A DNA stretch of 64,000 bases from Hormiphora californensis (taxonomy: Eukaryota; Ctenophora; Tentaculata; Cydippida; Pleurobrachiidae): assembly GCA_020137815.1 (NCBI GenBank), contig CM035354.1, positions 3,445,342-3,509,341 on the forward strand, written 5' to 3'. A program made the translations under genes and the position numbers. This document shows positions 20,346-37,825 of the stretch, one piece after another (positions within the stretch are counted from its first letter, which is position 1; the number at the start of each line of letters is the position of its first letter). Below the pieces are notes generated by a model. The model was not told where the DNA came from and did not search any database. It saw nothing but the letters and a program-made list of their open reading frames with translations.

Positions 20346-20664
20346 AGGGTCCCTTTCCCTCCTCGATTCATGTCATCCCATACAGTTTTACTTCCTAACT
20401 ATATAGGGAGAAGTGGTTATTGTATTGGAAAGCCGTGGAAAGGGATATACAACAGACAAATAGTGAATCAATTAGACATATAAATCTGTACAAATATATA
20501 ACACATATTTTACAGGGGTTTATATAACACACATTTATGTACATTTTGTCACATGCAGCTGATCTGGATTAGTTCTCTGATTTCTAGCTCTCTCTATCGT
20601 TTCTATCTCACTCCCTAGTCCCTCTCTATCGTTTCTATCTCGCTCCCTAGTCCCTCTCTAAGAT

Positions 20665-24450
<3,786 letters not shown>

Positions 24451-24873
24451 CTAGTGGAGATAATGGTGTATAGGTTAGCAGTGCAGGTGTACTTATATCT
24501 GTTAGAGAGGAACTGTGGTGTTGTGTTGGGTTTAGAATGTTGAGGATTATTAAGTGGGATGGTGCAATAGGAAATGATTCATGTTTGATCTAACAAAATA
24601 AGATCTTCTAATATAAAGAATTGATTCACATCACCATTTACACTGTCAAAAACTAAATATATCAGAGAGAATCGATCGCGGTGAAATTCCATAATAAACT
24701 TTCCAGATTTTGTCTCTTGTATCTCGATTAGAAATAACCAATCACCGTTATTTATCTCACTCAGAAACAACCAATTCGAGATTATCGCCCGACAACCAAT
24801 TTCATTAAAACTATTCCCTTCAGGGAAGGGCCCTTCAGTCTTTAACTTTCTACAAAATCGTATAACCCTAGTT
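24451..24873. other. CHMP3 3' end to SANBR 5' end
   Basis: A 423-bp gap between two same-strand genes. It holds the CHMP3 3'UTR (upstream in transcription order) and whatever promoter and leader SANBR has. No coding exon is recognised that could supply the missing SANBR SANT domain. Confidence 0.4.
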
Positions 24874-25773
24874 CTAACTACGAAGAGCTGCAAGTCTAGA
24901 TTGAAGATCATCCTCCTCTTCTGACGACACATTAGCGGGTCCAGCTATCTCTTCCTCAGCTTCTCCAGCTATCGGTGTTGAGATTGCGGTATCAGTTCCT
25001 AGTTGTCCCTTCGTTACCTCAAACAGAATCTTCTCAACTTCCTCATCGGCAGCCTCGTCCAGTTCCTGAGAGGGAAACGGGGTGTTATTGGGGGGAGTGG
25101 GTGATATTGGGGGGCTCAAAGATAGGAAAGGGGGTAGTATTGGGTGCTCAAAGATCCTGTCTGTCTGGAGGCAGCAGCCAACTCACCTCATCACTATCCA
25201 TTCCCATTGTATCCTCCATCATCTCTTCCATAATTCCAGCTTTCGTCATCTCCTTCTGAAGTTCCATCATTGTCTGGGATATTTCACTGACCTAGGGGTG
25301 GTGAAATGTTTGTATTAGAATTCATAATTTAACACTGATAATGGTGAAATTTTAATTGGGCTAAGTTTTGAAGGGGAATTGGAAGCATTTAGATGCAAAA
25401 TTCAACTTTTTTATACCTTTGTGAGTTTATTCATAAGTTTCATCACATCGGTCGATGCCTTCATCCCACCGCTCATTTTCACCATGGCAGCCTGGGAATC
25501 CATTTGCATACACACGGAGTTGATCTGGGCCTTACTGGCATGGAGTTTACTGACTGCTCGTCTGGATCCGATCATTTCCTTAGCCAAGATTTTACACACA
25601 TCCTTATTTCCTGCCTTGGCTGCTTCCTGGAGCGATTTCTTGACCTTCAATTCCTCTCGTTTGATGTGATTTATGTTTCTGTCTATTGCTCTCTGCTCAT
25701 GACGAAGTTTTCGCTTCATTTCCCTGACCTGCTCCTTCGGATCCTTCTGCTTCGTTTGCCCAAACAGCCCCAT
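24874..25773 (-). CDS. CHMP3: ESCRT-III subunit CHMP3 (Vps24)
   Basis: ESCRT-III membrane-scission subunit that works with CHMP2 and recruits VPS4 and deubiquitinases at endosomes, the midbody and the nuclear envelope. Three exons: 25417-25773, 25187-25291 and 24874-25065, giving 217 aa (human 222). It starts MGLFGQTKQKDPKEQVREMK. The basic helical core has EMKRKLRHEQRAIDRNI, then KDVCKILAKEMIGSRRAVSK and LHASKAQINSVCMQMDSQ, diagnostic of CHMP3 and not CHMP2. The acidic C-terminal half contains ELDEAADEEVEKILFEVTKG. It ends DDLQSRLAALRS, the MIT-interacting motif. A CG-rich patch with GCGCGGCGCG at about 25870-25925 is the probable promoter. Confidence 0.95.
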
Positions 25774-26686
25774 GATGATGAGCACCGGTTAAAAAATCAA
25801 AATCAAAAGTGGAGGAACAAAATTTTGGGAACTCTTCAAAAAATTATCTAACAAATTTCAGTGGATTTTCACGCGCGTGTTTTTCTGTGGTATTTTTATC
25901 GCGCGGCGCGTTACTTATTTGCGCGTTACAAAAAAATTACAAATTTGCGCTGACAAGCTCTTCTGATCCATTTACAATCCTTTCTGACCAGAACTCAGAA
26001 GCAAATAAAAGTCACGTGATGCTATTAATCAATCCGATAACGATTCTTATTCAAACTCACCCGTTTAATGAGAATCCGAATGATATATGATGAGTATGAT
26101 CTAACTCAGATTCTAACTGTCTGGCGGCGCCAGACCCCAATTTGATTCTCAAATCTGAGACAGTGCGCTCAGATGGGTCGCGGCGCCAGACAGGATTCTA
26201 AGTAGAACTAGTAGTCAGATCTTCATATCTTGATCACTATAGATCAGAAGGAGCGAGAGAGAAATACAGGATGCAAGAAAGCTGGTGTCCCTCCCGTATT
26301 CTCATCAAATTCTACTAATGAATTTGAGGTCTGGGAACTCTGTCTCCAGCTCAGAGAATGGAACCCCATCACATGTGGTCTCTACAGCAGCACATGACGA
26401 CACGACCTCTCTCCATGCTTATAACCATTTTCACTAGCAATCTTACTAATTAGCCGCACAGCGTGGCAATTTACCACAGACTCTTAGGAACGGGGAAAAC
26501 TCACAGCTCTCTCTTTCTTTCCTGTATACGTCATTCAAAGTCAGACTGAGCGATCATGCTTGCTGAAGGATCTGAACCAAGCCGTTTTGCTGTTAGAGCT
26601 GCAGCTGTGCAGTGGTTCCAGTAGATGGTTTTAGTAAAAACTATCTGGAACCACCTGCAACTTGTATTGTCCATGAATGGCCATTT
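25774..26686. promoter_or_regulatory. CHMP3 upstream region
   Basis: No gene seen. Near CHMP3 there are CG-rich words (ACGCGCG at about 25869, GCGCGGCGCG at about 25899, GCGCGTTAC at about 25921). Further upstream, GTCTGGCGGCGCCAGAC (26119-26135) is a 17-bp palindrome, and GGCGCCAGAC recurs at about 26180-26190. Confidence 0.4.
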
Positions 26687-27076
26687 AGGGTCACCACACA
26701 CCAAAGTTAAAATTAAAATTAAAATTTGACGTTTTTGGTCATAACTCTGCCATTTCTTGGCAAAATTGCCTCATTTTGGGCTTGTTGGAAAGAGGGCATC
26801 GAGCCCGTTCTGAACAGCTCAAGAAACTTGAAATCTGCGCAAAGTGCGCGGCGTTACAGTGCAAAATGTGTGCGTTAAAATTTTAAAATTTTAACGCACG
26901 CATTATGCGCCTTAACGCCGCGCACTCTGCACTGATTTTAAGTTTCTAGAGCTGTTCAGAACGGGCTCGATGCCCTCTTTCAAATGAGCCCAAAAAGAAG
27001 CAATTTTGCCAAGAAATGGCAGAGTTATGACCGAAAACGTCAAATTTTAATTTTAACTTTGGTGTGTGGTGACCCT
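26687..27076. mobile_element. 390-bp palindromic (foldback) MITE
   Basis: The whole interval is a near-perfect palindrome centred at about 26881/26882. It starts AGGGTCACCACACACCAAAG and ends with the reverse complement, CTTTGGTGTGTGGTGACCCT. Arms of about 190 bp match with a few mismatches through GCCATTTCTTGGCAAAATTG and AACGGGCTCGATGCCCTCTT, and the centre is AAAATTTTAAAATTTTAACG. No coding capacity. Typical of a non-autonomous foldback DNA element; I could not define a target duplication with confidence. Confidence 0.8.
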
Positions 27077-27612
27077 TACTGTTTTTGGTCACACGAATTT
27101 TCAAAAGCTTTATCTAAGATAACTGAAATAATAAATAGTTACTCAATTTACAATTACAAAAAGGGGCCAGCAAATTCATAGGTACTTCATACGACCATAC
27201 GTCGCGTGAGCTTGTTCATGCTGAGACCAATATATCACTTCAGTCACTTAATATCTCATGTCACACTTTAGAGTCAGTCAATTGTGTACTGAAGTTGACC
27301 CAATCTTCAAAAATAATCTGCTCAAAAACTCTACGCTCGAAAACAAATTTGCGAGAAAATGTTTTTGGTACTAAAAAATGGTTTGGAGGTTTCTCATAAA
27401 ATACGTGGTCAACCCTCACCTAAAACAAATACACACTGACACATCATGATCATCTGATAACTATTTATTCTCATTCGGTTTGGTACTTTTATGTTCGAAG
27501 ATTCCTCACAAAAAACACAGTGGTATAATATCTCACATACAGGAACCCGTGAAAAAAGCAACAATATATTTCTCGCTACTATAACAATACAATCACACTC
27601 TTCTGTCTAACT
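27077..27612. other. Intergenic, no gene recognised
   Basis: AT-rich sequence between the foldback element and the stop of the minus-strand gene at 27613. It probably contains that gene's 3'UTR. Nothing else supportable. Confidence 0.4.
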
Positions 27613-30600
27613 CTAAGAAGGGAAGTTAAAATTAAACGTGCAATTAACGAATCGGGCCGAGCCTTGTTTCAGCACACACATAATGTCTCTGATCTCTGTG
27701 TGCACGATACCTCCACTACTGTTCTCGATGGTCCGACTGACAAAGTCCGTGTATTCCATCCTCTCCTGTTTCTGGGAACTGTCACTACCGCTTGTAATGT
27801 TGATAGTACAATCCTAGGAGAGAGAGGAGGGGGGTTAGAAATAAGAAAGATGTCAGGAAGGGGTTGGAAAGGGAGGGGTTAGGAAGATGGGGACTCAAAA
27901 TTAACTTCAGAATAGCCGGGACTGAGTATGATTATTATCATGTATCTACTCGGTTTCGTCTAACTTCTAATTAGATACAGTCGAGAGATCAAAGATTTAT
28001 TGTCACTATAGGAAGCAGCAATTAATTAGATTGGCCCAAGATTCAAGAAGGAAACCCTAAATTCCAGACATCATGAAACCCAAAACGTCGCGACTAATTT
28101 TGGCGCCAACTTCTCTCCCGATTTATTAACACATTGTAATTGGCTCCAGGTCTAATTTGTAAGAAGTCATGGTAATGCTGGGCAGTTGGTGGCTGTCCTT
28201 TGATCTTACAGCTCGCCCCAGAAACCCCCCAATATTCCCATTTCCCAGAATTGAGAAGCCAACTATCGGTTCCAGCAGAAGGCATACCGCCCTGACACCG
28301 GATGCCAGGCCTAGATTCTAGACTGGTGTGTAAACGTGTAGCCCGACCTAAACCTAAATCCCAGGATACAATTAATAAAATTCAACCGCCTTCAAAAAAT
28401 ACTCCATACCTGGATGACACTATCATCAGCATTATCGGCAGGTTGAACTGAGGAGGAATCAGGAAGTACTTGGTAATCCATTTTAGCCTGTTCTACACTT
28501 CTCACTGGGCCACCAGACCCTGTAAAAACGTGGTGTGAGTAAGGGGTTACTCAACAAGTATGGGGTGAGTGAATAAAACAAGACAACATTTAGTTGTTCA
28601 TAACCATAAATCATTTTCATCACGTGGAGATCATGATGCTATTGACACAGTGACACACTGCACGTTGCATTATGGTGCAGGTGACTACTGGTTTCGTCAT
28701 GTCTACAATACGCCCCTAATTTCCCCCTACCTTGTACTGGCTCGTGCATTACGTCAGCACTATTTCCAGCGGAGCTGGGTGACGAAGCCACTCCTCCTCC
28801 TGGTGATATATTAGCAGGGGAGACAGCCCCACCCCCAGGGGAGACAGTTGGGGAGGATATAACTGGGGGAACTGACCCAAATCTCATGTTGGGTGAACTT
28901 GTGATGGGCAGGTTGACAGGGAAGGCAGCTTGTTGAGGGGAGGTCTGCTGTTGTTGGGGAGACTGGATCACGACGTTGGGGATGAGGGTAGGACGGGATG
29001 AGGGAGGGGAGGCTATGATGGGTTGAGGCTATCATGAACTGAGGGACTGTTGTTAGATTCAGTCTTGATGAAGGATAGTCCCGGGATACAGGGTCCCTGG
29101 ATAGGACTGCTGTGGAGGAGTCCTGCTGAGGTTGGGGGAGGGATGGCGAATAGTTGGGAGGATGCAGTGGAAACTGGCTGTTGTATCAACTGGGCACCCT
29201 GCTGGGGAGGAATGTTGGGGTTAGTTAGGGGTACTAATCATTAATTAATCATTAATTAGTTAGGGGTACTAATCACTTAATTATTGGGTTAATTAAGGGG
29301 TACTAATCACTGTGTTTTAGGTATTCATTAGTCCAATCGTGTAGATCTAATAGTATTTATACCTGTTGCAGATTGGCTAGTGATGTAGCCACCGCGGCTA
29401 AGTTTAGTTCAGGTGACCCAGTCAGGCTATTTGACAAAGTACTGGCGAGGTTTTGCAACAGAGTATCGTTTAGCTTGGCAGTGTCCACTGTTGATTTGTT
29501 TGATCGAACCATGGTGGGCGGATAACCCCTGGGGGAAAGAAAGCTGGGATTAATTCTCAGGATAGTGTTTCTTTTGCTCTGAGTATAGAACTTGGCACGC
29601 GGTTGGTTCTAACGCTTCTATTGCTCTCTGAGAAGAGCTTGGTACGCGGTTGTACCAATCAGAGAGAGAGATAGAAGGAACACACGCTCATACCTATCTC
29701 CATAGTATTGTGCGAGTATACTAGCGTCAGCACTTGACAAGTAGTCGGCACTCTCCTGATCCAGACCCTGTTCTCCCCTCCTCAATGGTTGGAGAACAGC
29801 AGGGGGAGCTGCTATGCGCTCAATCTTTCCCGTTTTCATTTCCACTTTGTAATTTGGGTTGTTCTCTGATCCTCCCATTCCCATGGTGCGGGCTGCATTG
29901 GCCATCTGTAAAAGAGAGATAGTAGAATTGAGGTTATAATGGTAAATTTTAAATCACTAGTTGAACCCAAGTCAGGGTACCCCTCCCTACTACTTGTTCC
30001 CATTGGAAGGGGTGCCTAACTTGCTAACCCAATAACTTGTAACCCTGACAAGCCACTTTACATAGTCCTCGCATAATTTCCCCTCCAATACCCATTTTTC
30101 GCAACTTTTCAAATTCCCTCTAAACCTATCACAACTAATATCATTCACTCCAAACTAACCTGTCTCACGATAGACCCCAGGGTCGCCTCACTCAGCCTGA
30201 CAGGTCTATACCACACATCAGCATCTGTAGTAAAGTTAGACAGAGCCAAGAACAATGGTCCGAGTCCTCTCATGTGCTTTGGTCGGTGTCGGAGGAATTC
30301 CCGGAAGAGAAATACAGCACATCTTTCACCTTCAGAGGGAGTTGAAACCATAGCTTTAACGTTCTCTGTTCCTCCCGCGCTGGGTTTAGTGCACATGACA
30401 TGGAATATACCAGCCTCTACTTCCCTTGTCTGTAGGAGGGGTATCGGAATTAGGGAAACCATTTTGGAGAAAAAAGCTGTGTCAGGTTAAAAAACACTCC
30501 TAAACTTTTTAGTAGACACTCCTAAACACTCCTAAACACTCCTATCTCTAAACACACCACTCCGAATCACTACATAACATGATGTAACAGTGAGTGTTAC

Positions 30601-32273
30601 TGAGTGTCACAAACCTCGAAGTCCTCAACTCTCAGCATGTACAAATCCTTCCTTCCCTTGATTCCCATTCTCTTGACCAGGTTCAACAGGTTTACATTTA
30701 GTAGGGCCAGTGCAGTTAGATGCCCCAGTTGCCCACTCTTCCATAGTAGGTCCTCCTCTTTCGCGTTGATATTGATCTGGAGGAGATCACAGGGGTCGTC
30801 AGTATCTCGATATTGAAGCGGTGTTTTATTTATGAGCGGATTGTGCCTTTGAGAAAAAAGTATCCGGGTATCCTAATTTTGATTTAATAAATCCCACGAA
30901 TAATTTGATGTTTAATCGGTATCTCCCTACTTGGAACTCAGTGTGCAAACTAACAGTGAGGCACTTCCAGGTACCAGGATCTTCCTGATCTATTTTGAAC
31001 CATCAGTGAATATTGAATGCAAACGGATGTTCACAGTATTAATTCTAAGAATTATATGGAGGGAGATATGAGATACCAAGATGATGAATTGAATGAGTGG
31101 GGTCGGTTGATCATATGTTATTTGTTTAAGAATGAACTAATTTGGTACTCCATCATCGAGTCTTCTTGGTGTCTTATATCTTCTTGGTACTGGACATGGC
31201 CCCATGCATCATGGGGCCAGTGGAATAAGAACTGGGGATGGAAAAGAAAACCAGGAAAAGATAAAGCTCGAGAGATGGTTTGAGAAGAAAGATAGAGAAA
31301 GAGAGGGTGAGGGGGAGTGAGAGAGAGAGGGAGAGAGAGAGAGAGAAATGAAAGAGAATATAGAGAGAAAATTACAGGGTGGGGTGAGGGGGATATTTGA
31401 GGCGAGGTTCAGGGGTGATCGCACCCAGTATCTCTCCTTTAAAAACATCCGGGTTGAGAGAGCGATGGAGAATGGAATAAAGGGGAAGAATGGGAGAAAA
31501 GAAACTGGGAATTACTACAAAAACATGAAGAAGAATGGAGGTGTGGCCTACAACGGAGCAGGGGAATATGATAGAGTTGGACATGCAGAACCAGATAATA
31601 CATATAATCTTTGATTGACCTTCATTAATGAATAGTTATCGAACATAATAGCACTAAAAACCAACCGATTATCATTGGAATGCCATTGGAAATTGAAGAA
31701 GGAATGAAATATGACAACAAAATCCCTTTGGAACACTTGTTAGCTCCATACTCCCCATGAAACACCAAAAGTACCTGGACAAGCTGTTGTTTTCTATTTC
31801 CCCTGAGCATGAGAGCCCTCATCCTTTGCTTTAGAACCAAGTTGCTCTCTCTAAATGTGGGATCCCTCTTCAGAGATACCTCTCCTATCGTGTTCTCTTG
31901 CAGATACCGCTCTATACTCTTCCTCATTAATCGGAGACACTCTGCTTCATAGGGCTCACCCGATACCTGAGGGGGTAAAATGGGGTTAATGGGGTTTAAT
32001 GGGGCTTAAACTATAGAAAGTAGAGAACCAGGGAAGGATCAAAACTGATCAAAGAAGATATCAGCTGTAGTCATTGGTTATTACCTTGCAGATTTCTGCA
32101 TAGAATCTACAGAGTAGTTTGTTGAGTTGAGGGAATGAAACAGTTTCTAGGGGTCTTGTCTCCCCATTTTTAGCGGCCCACTGCCTCCAAACGTTCACAC
32201 CCCAGTTAGTTTTCTTGGTGGTGGACGTGATTGCTTCTCCTGTGTATGCCATTCTCTCCGTGCTCATTACCAT
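27613..32273 (-). CDS. ZMYM/QRICH1-type (DUF3504, Crypton-derived) domain protein
   Basis: Ten exons on the minus strand, about 32080-32273, 31770-31968, 30616-30851, 30159-30436, 29690-29905, 29362-29527, 29000-29200, 28733-28990, 28410-28520 and 27613-27808. The N-terminal half (about 400 aa) starts with TKKTNWGVNVWRQWAAKNGE and LNKLLCRFYAEICK. It goes on with SGEPYEAECLRLMRKSIERY, DPTFRESNLVLKQRMRALML, EEDLLWKSGQLGHLTALALL, and AGIFHVMCTKPSAGG. The last part has FLRHRPKHMRGLGPLFLALS and SEATLGSIVRQMANAARTMG. This order fits the Crypton tyrosine-recombinase-derived domain found in ZMYM2-4, QRICH1 and KIAA1958. The C-terminal half is Pro/Ser/Gln-rich (SPQQQQTSPQQAAFPVN) and ends MEYTDFVSRTIENSSGGIVH then RDIMCVLKQGSARFVNC. 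It may be a nuclear regulator. The frame breaks between about 29000 and 29035 without a plausible intron. Not assigned to one vertebrate orthologue. Confidence 0.62.
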
Positions 32274-34964
<2,691 letters not shown>

Positions 34965-35802
34965 CATTCTTTTCTTGACCCCCTTTCAAACGAGAAACTC
35001 TCTAGTACAAGTGAGGTGTTAGGGGGACTGAAAATGAACGATTTCCTTAGTTCCCGAAACGTTTTTGACAAAATCAAATGCGCCCAAAGGGGGATCATAC
35101 TTGGCTGAAATTGAGAATGGATACAATTCAGCATCACATATCTAAGTAGAAAAGGGAAGGAGAGCTGCACTTCTCAAAGATCTTTTCAGAACAGTTGAGT
35201 TCTGCGTGGCACCTTGGAAAAAGAGAAGGCCTGTAGAAAGAAGTGGCCAATGAGATAGACCTCACCAGATTCAATCCGGGAAATGGTGCACTGATCTAGA
35301 GCGGGAAATTAAACGTACTTTATAATGGAACAGGGGGGTGAGAAAAAGAGAGATACTGATATAAAGAATGGGAGAGAGGACCGAGTGAGAGCTGAAACAA
35401 AACGAGTGAGAAACGAGTGGGCCTGATGGTGAACTAATACGATTAAAGACACGCACTTCGAGGGGATCATAACCCCAGTAAGAAGATAGAAAAGAGAGAA
35501 CGATAGAGAAAGATAGTGAAGTTTAATTCGTTTTCCAGACACAGCAACCCGTCAATTTAGCCCCCTTTCCGTGTCTCGGTGCATTTCCCGACCACCCGCT
35601 AGAGCTGCCATAACTTGGGAGAATGAGAGAGTGGGAGAGAAAGAGAAAGAGTGTGAGAGAGAGAGAGAGAGAGAAAGTTGAAAGAAAGAGACAGGAAAGG
35701 CTCGGACTGAGGGAACGAACATTCTCATCGCTCTCTCACTCCCTCAGTCCTTCTATTCTTCCAATCTATTCTTCACATTCTCCATTCATTTTCTCTTCGC
35801 CT

Positions 35803-35880
<78 letters not shown>

Positions 35881-35891
35881 TCTCCCTCTCC

Positions 35892-35980
<89 letters not shown>

Positions 35981-36643
35981 TGGGTTGTCTCTAGACGAAC
36001 GCGGAACTACGTCACCTCAAGTTTACGAACTTACACAAAGTGAACTGTCCACTACTCGGGAGCCGAGTTTCTGTGCTAATTGAGGGAGCCATTCCTTTCT
36101 CTAGCCCCCACTCTGTCATCAGGGGGTCTAAAGAGGTCCGGACACCATTAATCACGGTCAGAGAGAGAGGGGGAGAGAGGGAGGGAGGGAGGTAGAGAGG
36201 GAATGGAGAGAGAATGAGAGGGGGAGAGAGAACGGATGGCTCCTGCTGACATTTGCGTTTAAATCGGGGTTCATAGGAGCGATAGGAGCTCCTATTATAA
36301 TTCCTAGGAACCCTGATTTAAACGGAAATAATAGTTCTGTCGGCAGAATCTGCCAAATTGTCACCCACGTGTCACTACAAAACAGGAACTGCAGGCGAAA
36401 CAATAAGTTTAGTACACCATGTGAACAACATAAAGCGAAATTGGTAATTGAAAAAGAAAAGAATCATCAAACTGTGAAGAACATGAATTAACATTGGAGA
36501 GAATCAGAAAGATATAGCTAGCCAAAGACAGTCGGGCGGAGTTGAAGAATCTAACTGAAGATGAAAAGAGAATTGGATAGCCGAAAATGAAGATGCTGCA
36601 GCGGGCGAAAGCAAGACGGATAAAGAAAAAAGATTGTGTATAC

Positions 36644-36694
<51 letters not shown>

Positions 36695-37825
36695 TAGCGA
36701 TAGAGAGAGACCTCTCTAGTGATTGGATTAGTTTGGAGGTATGGTCACGTGTCAAGCTCAGCAAGCATTCCCGTTCTGACTAAGCTACCGAGAGAGAGAC
36801 AGTGAACAGCAGAGATCGGGCGGGGTTTATCAGGGGAGATCTCCCCCAACTCCTAATCTGGAAAAGTAATAAATATAGGAGGTGAGGGCTTCACGTCTTC
36901 GCGGCGAGGGAGAGCACTCTTAGCCAACTGCTTGCTTCCAATCGACAAAAGAGAGGGAGAGAGTGAGAGAGTGAGAGAGTATGTGGGTTGGTTGCGGGGA
37001 CAGAAATCGAGAATTTGCATCCAATATTGTGATTGCTTTTTGGGGAAGGGGGTCCTGTATTTAGGTCCGTGTGCGTCTAAGAATATGTGTGTGTGTCACG
37101 TGATCGACACCCCATTGGTTCCCTTCGTGTCACGTGACCTTGATTAATGAAGGGACAGGGGCGGTTAATCACGTGACTCTTGGAAAAGCCGAGTTCCCAG
37201 CAGGATCGGGGGTGAAGGGAGCATCAGGGCCGGCTGTATATACGAGATCTGGGGCCGGCAGGACTAAATAGTTGCGGTATATCCATTGTAGCTCTAGAGC
37301 TACTCTAAAAAAGCGATCTGTGGGATTAATAGTGGTGTGGGAAACCGCGGGGGAGAACTTATTAAAATATCAGGGGTGGGACGTAATAAAATGATTAGTT
37401 GCGGGGGAGTATGGTTTTGTTTAGAAATTGGAACCCAACTAATAACCATTAGTTTCTGTCAGAGCTCATTGTCCTGACAGCAGGAACCGACCGAAACAAG
37501 TAAACAACCAATCAGAACTCGTTATTTAGGTCACGTGACTGGTTATCAGCCAATCAGGGACCAGTATTTCCTGATTCTGTCAGAGCATTGGCCTGACAGA
37601 TTAGTTGTGGATTCCTATTTCCAAACAAAAACTCGGTCCTAGTTTCAAGAAATGAATGAGACTCTCTCAGAGTGAATGAATGAGAGAGAACAGTGGCAAC
37701 CCAAAGGGTGACTCATAATATTTCTACCCTAGTATGTATTGGAAAAGGGATAGTCCTGAGATTCTGTGTCACTTGAATTCTGTGTCACTTGAATCTCACT
37801 GGGAAAAAGGATAGTCCTGAGACCT
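34965..37825. promoter_or_regulatory. Non-coding region rich in TCACGTGA motifs (true copy of a duplicated block)
   Basis: No coding exon recognised. It holds a (CT)n tract at about 35810-35985 and (GA)n at about 36647-36692. CACGTG cores sit at 36366, 36746, 37097, 37131, 37170 and 37532, most in the extended form TCACGTGA(C). CCAATCA words also recur. This density suggests a regulatory region bound by USF/TFE/MITF-type bHLH-Zip factors, but there is no adjacent gene start to tie it to. The interval is followed directly by a corrupted copy of itself. Confidence 0.45.
37481..37572. mobile_element. Truncated copy of the hAT-like MITE found in plexin
   Basis: Bases from CAGGAACCGACCGAAACAAG through CCAGTATTTCCTGATT are about 95% identical to 51981-52072. 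The right terminal repeat is missing. In its place, and also immediately to the left, lie two copies of a CTGTCAGAGC...CCTGACAG inverted motif (about 37456-37480 and 37577-37601), so the MITE piece sits inside another small palindromic element. A degraded image recurs at about 40211-40310 in the corrupted copy. Confidence 0.65.

Noticed and set aside
20001-20450. CRISPR-like or operon structures
   Set aside because: Introns, exon phases and protein families show a eukaryotic nuclear genome. The regular arrays present are microsatellites and minisatellites without spacers.
24579-24932. 117-codon minus-strand frame after CHMP3
   Set aside because: It overlaps the end of CHMP3 out of frame and lies in its 3' flank, with no family resemblance.
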